A DNA stretch of 7,077 bases from Blautia sp. (lineage in GTDB: Bacteria > Bacillota > Clostridia > Lachnospirales > Lachnospiraceae). Made by a program: the position numbers and the translations under genes. The notes under the pieces were generated by a model. It saw nothing but the letters and a program-made list of their open reading frames with translations, did not search any database and was not told where the DNA came from. The DNA is taken from assembly GCA_017420455.1 (NCBI GenBank), contig JAFOJB010000171.1, forward strand, positions 1 through 7,077. Direction: 5' to 3'. Below, piece by piece: positions 6,308 through 7,077 of the stretch (its first letter is position 1; each line of letters begins with the position of its first letter).

Positions 6308-6344
6308 GCCCCGCCCTGCCAGAAGGGGCGGGGCATTTACTTTT
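6308..6344 (+). terminator. Rho-independent terminator ending the transporter operon
   Basis: GCCCCGCCC at 6308-6316 pairs perfectly with GGGCGGGGC at 6326-6334 around a 9-base loop. It is followed directly by the T-rich ATTTACTTTT. This nine-pair GC stem with its T-rich tail is the clearest terminator in the window and separates the importer transcript from the esterase gene. Because a structured element lies just before it, regulated read-through into the esterase is also possible. Confidence 0.85.
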
Positions 6345-6363
6345 CTGCGGACAGCGCAGAAAA
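6341..6363 (+). other. Perfect 9-bp hairpin overlapping the terminator tail
   Basis: TTTTCTGCG at 6341-6349 pairs with CGCAGAAAA at 6355-6363 around GACAG. Its left arm is the last part of the terminator's T-rich tail, so the two structures share bases. It may be chance reuse, a second 3'-end structure, or part of a folding switch. Confidence 0.5.
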
Positions 6364-6394
6364 CGGACAGGAGAGTGCTTTTCTGCCCTGTCCG
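6364..6394 (+). other. Perfect 8-bp hairpin in the esterase leader
   Basis: CGGACAGG at 6364-6371 pairs with CCTGTCCG at 6387-6394 around a 15-base loop, abutting the preceding hairpin with no gap. It ends 17 bases before the AAAGGA ribosome binding site (6411-6416) of the esterase gene. No T-run follows. It could also be a DNA dyad for a regulator. Confidence 0.5.
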
Positions 6395-6424
6395 GGATAT
6401 GCTTCGCGAGAAAGGATTTTCAGG

Positions 6425-7077
6425 ATGAAATATGACGAAAGTGTAAAAGCGGTCTGTAAGAATGGCACGTATATAGGAAGCAGAGAGAAGGGCGTCCTCC
6501 GTTTTCTGGGGATCCCTTTCGCAAGGGTGAAGCGCTGGCAGAGGCCCTGTCCGGTGGAGACGACGGAAAAGGATGTCCTGGAAGCATTTTCCTTTGGCCC
6601 CAGCCCCTGGCAGGATCCTTCCGTGATCGTTCTGGACGAGATGTCCGAGGAGTGCCTGAACCTGAACCTGTATACGGCGGATCTTACCACTCCGAAAAAA
6701 GCGGTTATGGTATGGGTGACGGGAGGAGCCCAGATCATGGCGTGCAATGCGGGAACTGTCCGTATAGACGGAAGCAGAATGAATTACGATCCGTCCACCA
6801 TGGTGCGGGAGAATCCGGATATCATCGTATTGTCTGTCAATTACCGGGTGGGCTTCTGGGGAACCATCGCCCTGGACTGGCTGCCGGATTTCCGGGAAGA
6901 ATACCGGTACAGTGCCAATCTGGCGCGCCTGGATCTTCTGGAGAGTCTCCGGTGGGTCCGGAACAACATTGAAGGATTCGGGGGAGATCCGGACAATGTC
7001 ACCCTCTTTGGCCAGTCGGCAGGGTCCAACAATATTACCAGCCTCATGTTCATGGAGGAGGCAGTTCCCTTTTTCCA
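6425..7077 (+). CDS. Carboxylesterase type B family alpha/beta hydrolase (N-terminal 217 residues; continues past window)
   Basis: The gene runs off the right edge; the family is usually about 500 residues, so less than half is seen. The products hydrolyse carboxylic esters with a Ser-Asp/Glu-His triad. The start region G.Y.GS...GVLRFLGIPFA matches the family's opening beta strands (14-34). EECLNLNLYT (75-84) is the EDCLYLNVYTP signature. SVNYRVGFWG and LARLDLLESLRWVRNNIEGFGGDPDNVTLFGQSAGS carry the nucleophile elbow with Ser198. Two sites deviate: the elbow is GQSAGS instead of GESAGG, and the oxyanion-hole segment normally reading HGGGF is TGGAQ (99-103). There is no signal peptide, so it should be cytoplasmic. 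ATG 6425 follows AAAGGA at 6411-6416. It lies behind the operon terminator, so it is probably a separate or conditionally co-transcribed gene. The family is sure; the substrate is unknown. Confidence 0.9.
   Translation, partial: MKYDESVKAVCKNGTYIGSREKGVLRFLGIPFARVKRWQRPCPVETTEKDVLEAFSFGPSPWQDPSVIVLDEMSEECLNLNLYTADLTTPKKAVMVWVTGGAQIMACNAGTVRIDGSRMNYDPSTMVRENPDIIVLSVNYRVGFWGTIALDWLPDFREEYRYSANLARLDLLESLRWVRNNIEGFGGDPDNVTLFGQSAGSNNITSLMFMEEAVPFF

Noticed and set aside
6375..6403. Possible esterase promoter (GTGCTT / TATGCT, 17 apart)
   Set aside because: The match to consensus is weak and lies within a hairpin; it is not distinguishable from chance.
1..7077. CRISPR array, tRNA, rRNA or insertion-sequence transposase
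   Set aside because: No regularly spaced direct repeats, no tRNA-like cloverleaf and no transposase motifs were seen on either strand.

Overview
This window reads as a chromosomal segment from an anaerobic Firmicute, most likely a Clostridia/Lachnospiraceae-type gut organism. The reasons are strong AGGAG-type ribosome binding sites, ATG starts, tight co-directional gene packing, moderately GC-rich codon choice, and a clostridial style of Opp/Dpp transporter. The taxonomic placement is inference.

Layout. Positions 1-354 (minus strand) hold the middle of a TRAP-transporter large permease (DctM). It runs off the left edge, and its N-terminal part is missing at about position 355-371. Right at the break, on the plus strand, sits about 150-160 bases of densely self-complementary sequence (about 358-520). 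It looks like a structured non-coding RNA and resembles the HEARO / IscB omega-RNA class, but no IscB gene follows it. An AT-rich stretch with a dyad (570-589) then leads into the main operon. A five-gene peptide/oligopeptide-type ABC importer fills 624-6214: two permeases (624-1550, 1605-2513), two ATPases (2535-3551, 3551-4510, overlapping by one base), and a solute-binding protein last (4685-6214). The binding-protein gene is preceded by a 174-base leader with two stable hairpins. A large stem-loop (6227-6300) and a rho-independent terminator (6308-6344) follow it. Two more perfect hairpins (6341-6363, 6364-6394) lead into a type-B carboxylesterase gene (6425 to beyond the right edge).

How the parts work together. 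The binding protein captures a ligand outside the membrane, the two permeases form the channel, and the two ATPases, each carrying a C-terminal cysteine cluster, drive import. The esterase downstream may act on an imported ester-containing compound, or may be an independent gene behind its own structured leader. The substrate cannot be read from sequence.

The most unusual parts are the stand-alone structured RNA at the broken dctM gene and the crowded run of hairpins between the binding-protein and esterase genes. Lesser points are a binding protein with a clear signal peptide but no lipobox cysteine, and an Asp in place of the signature Ser in the second ATPase.
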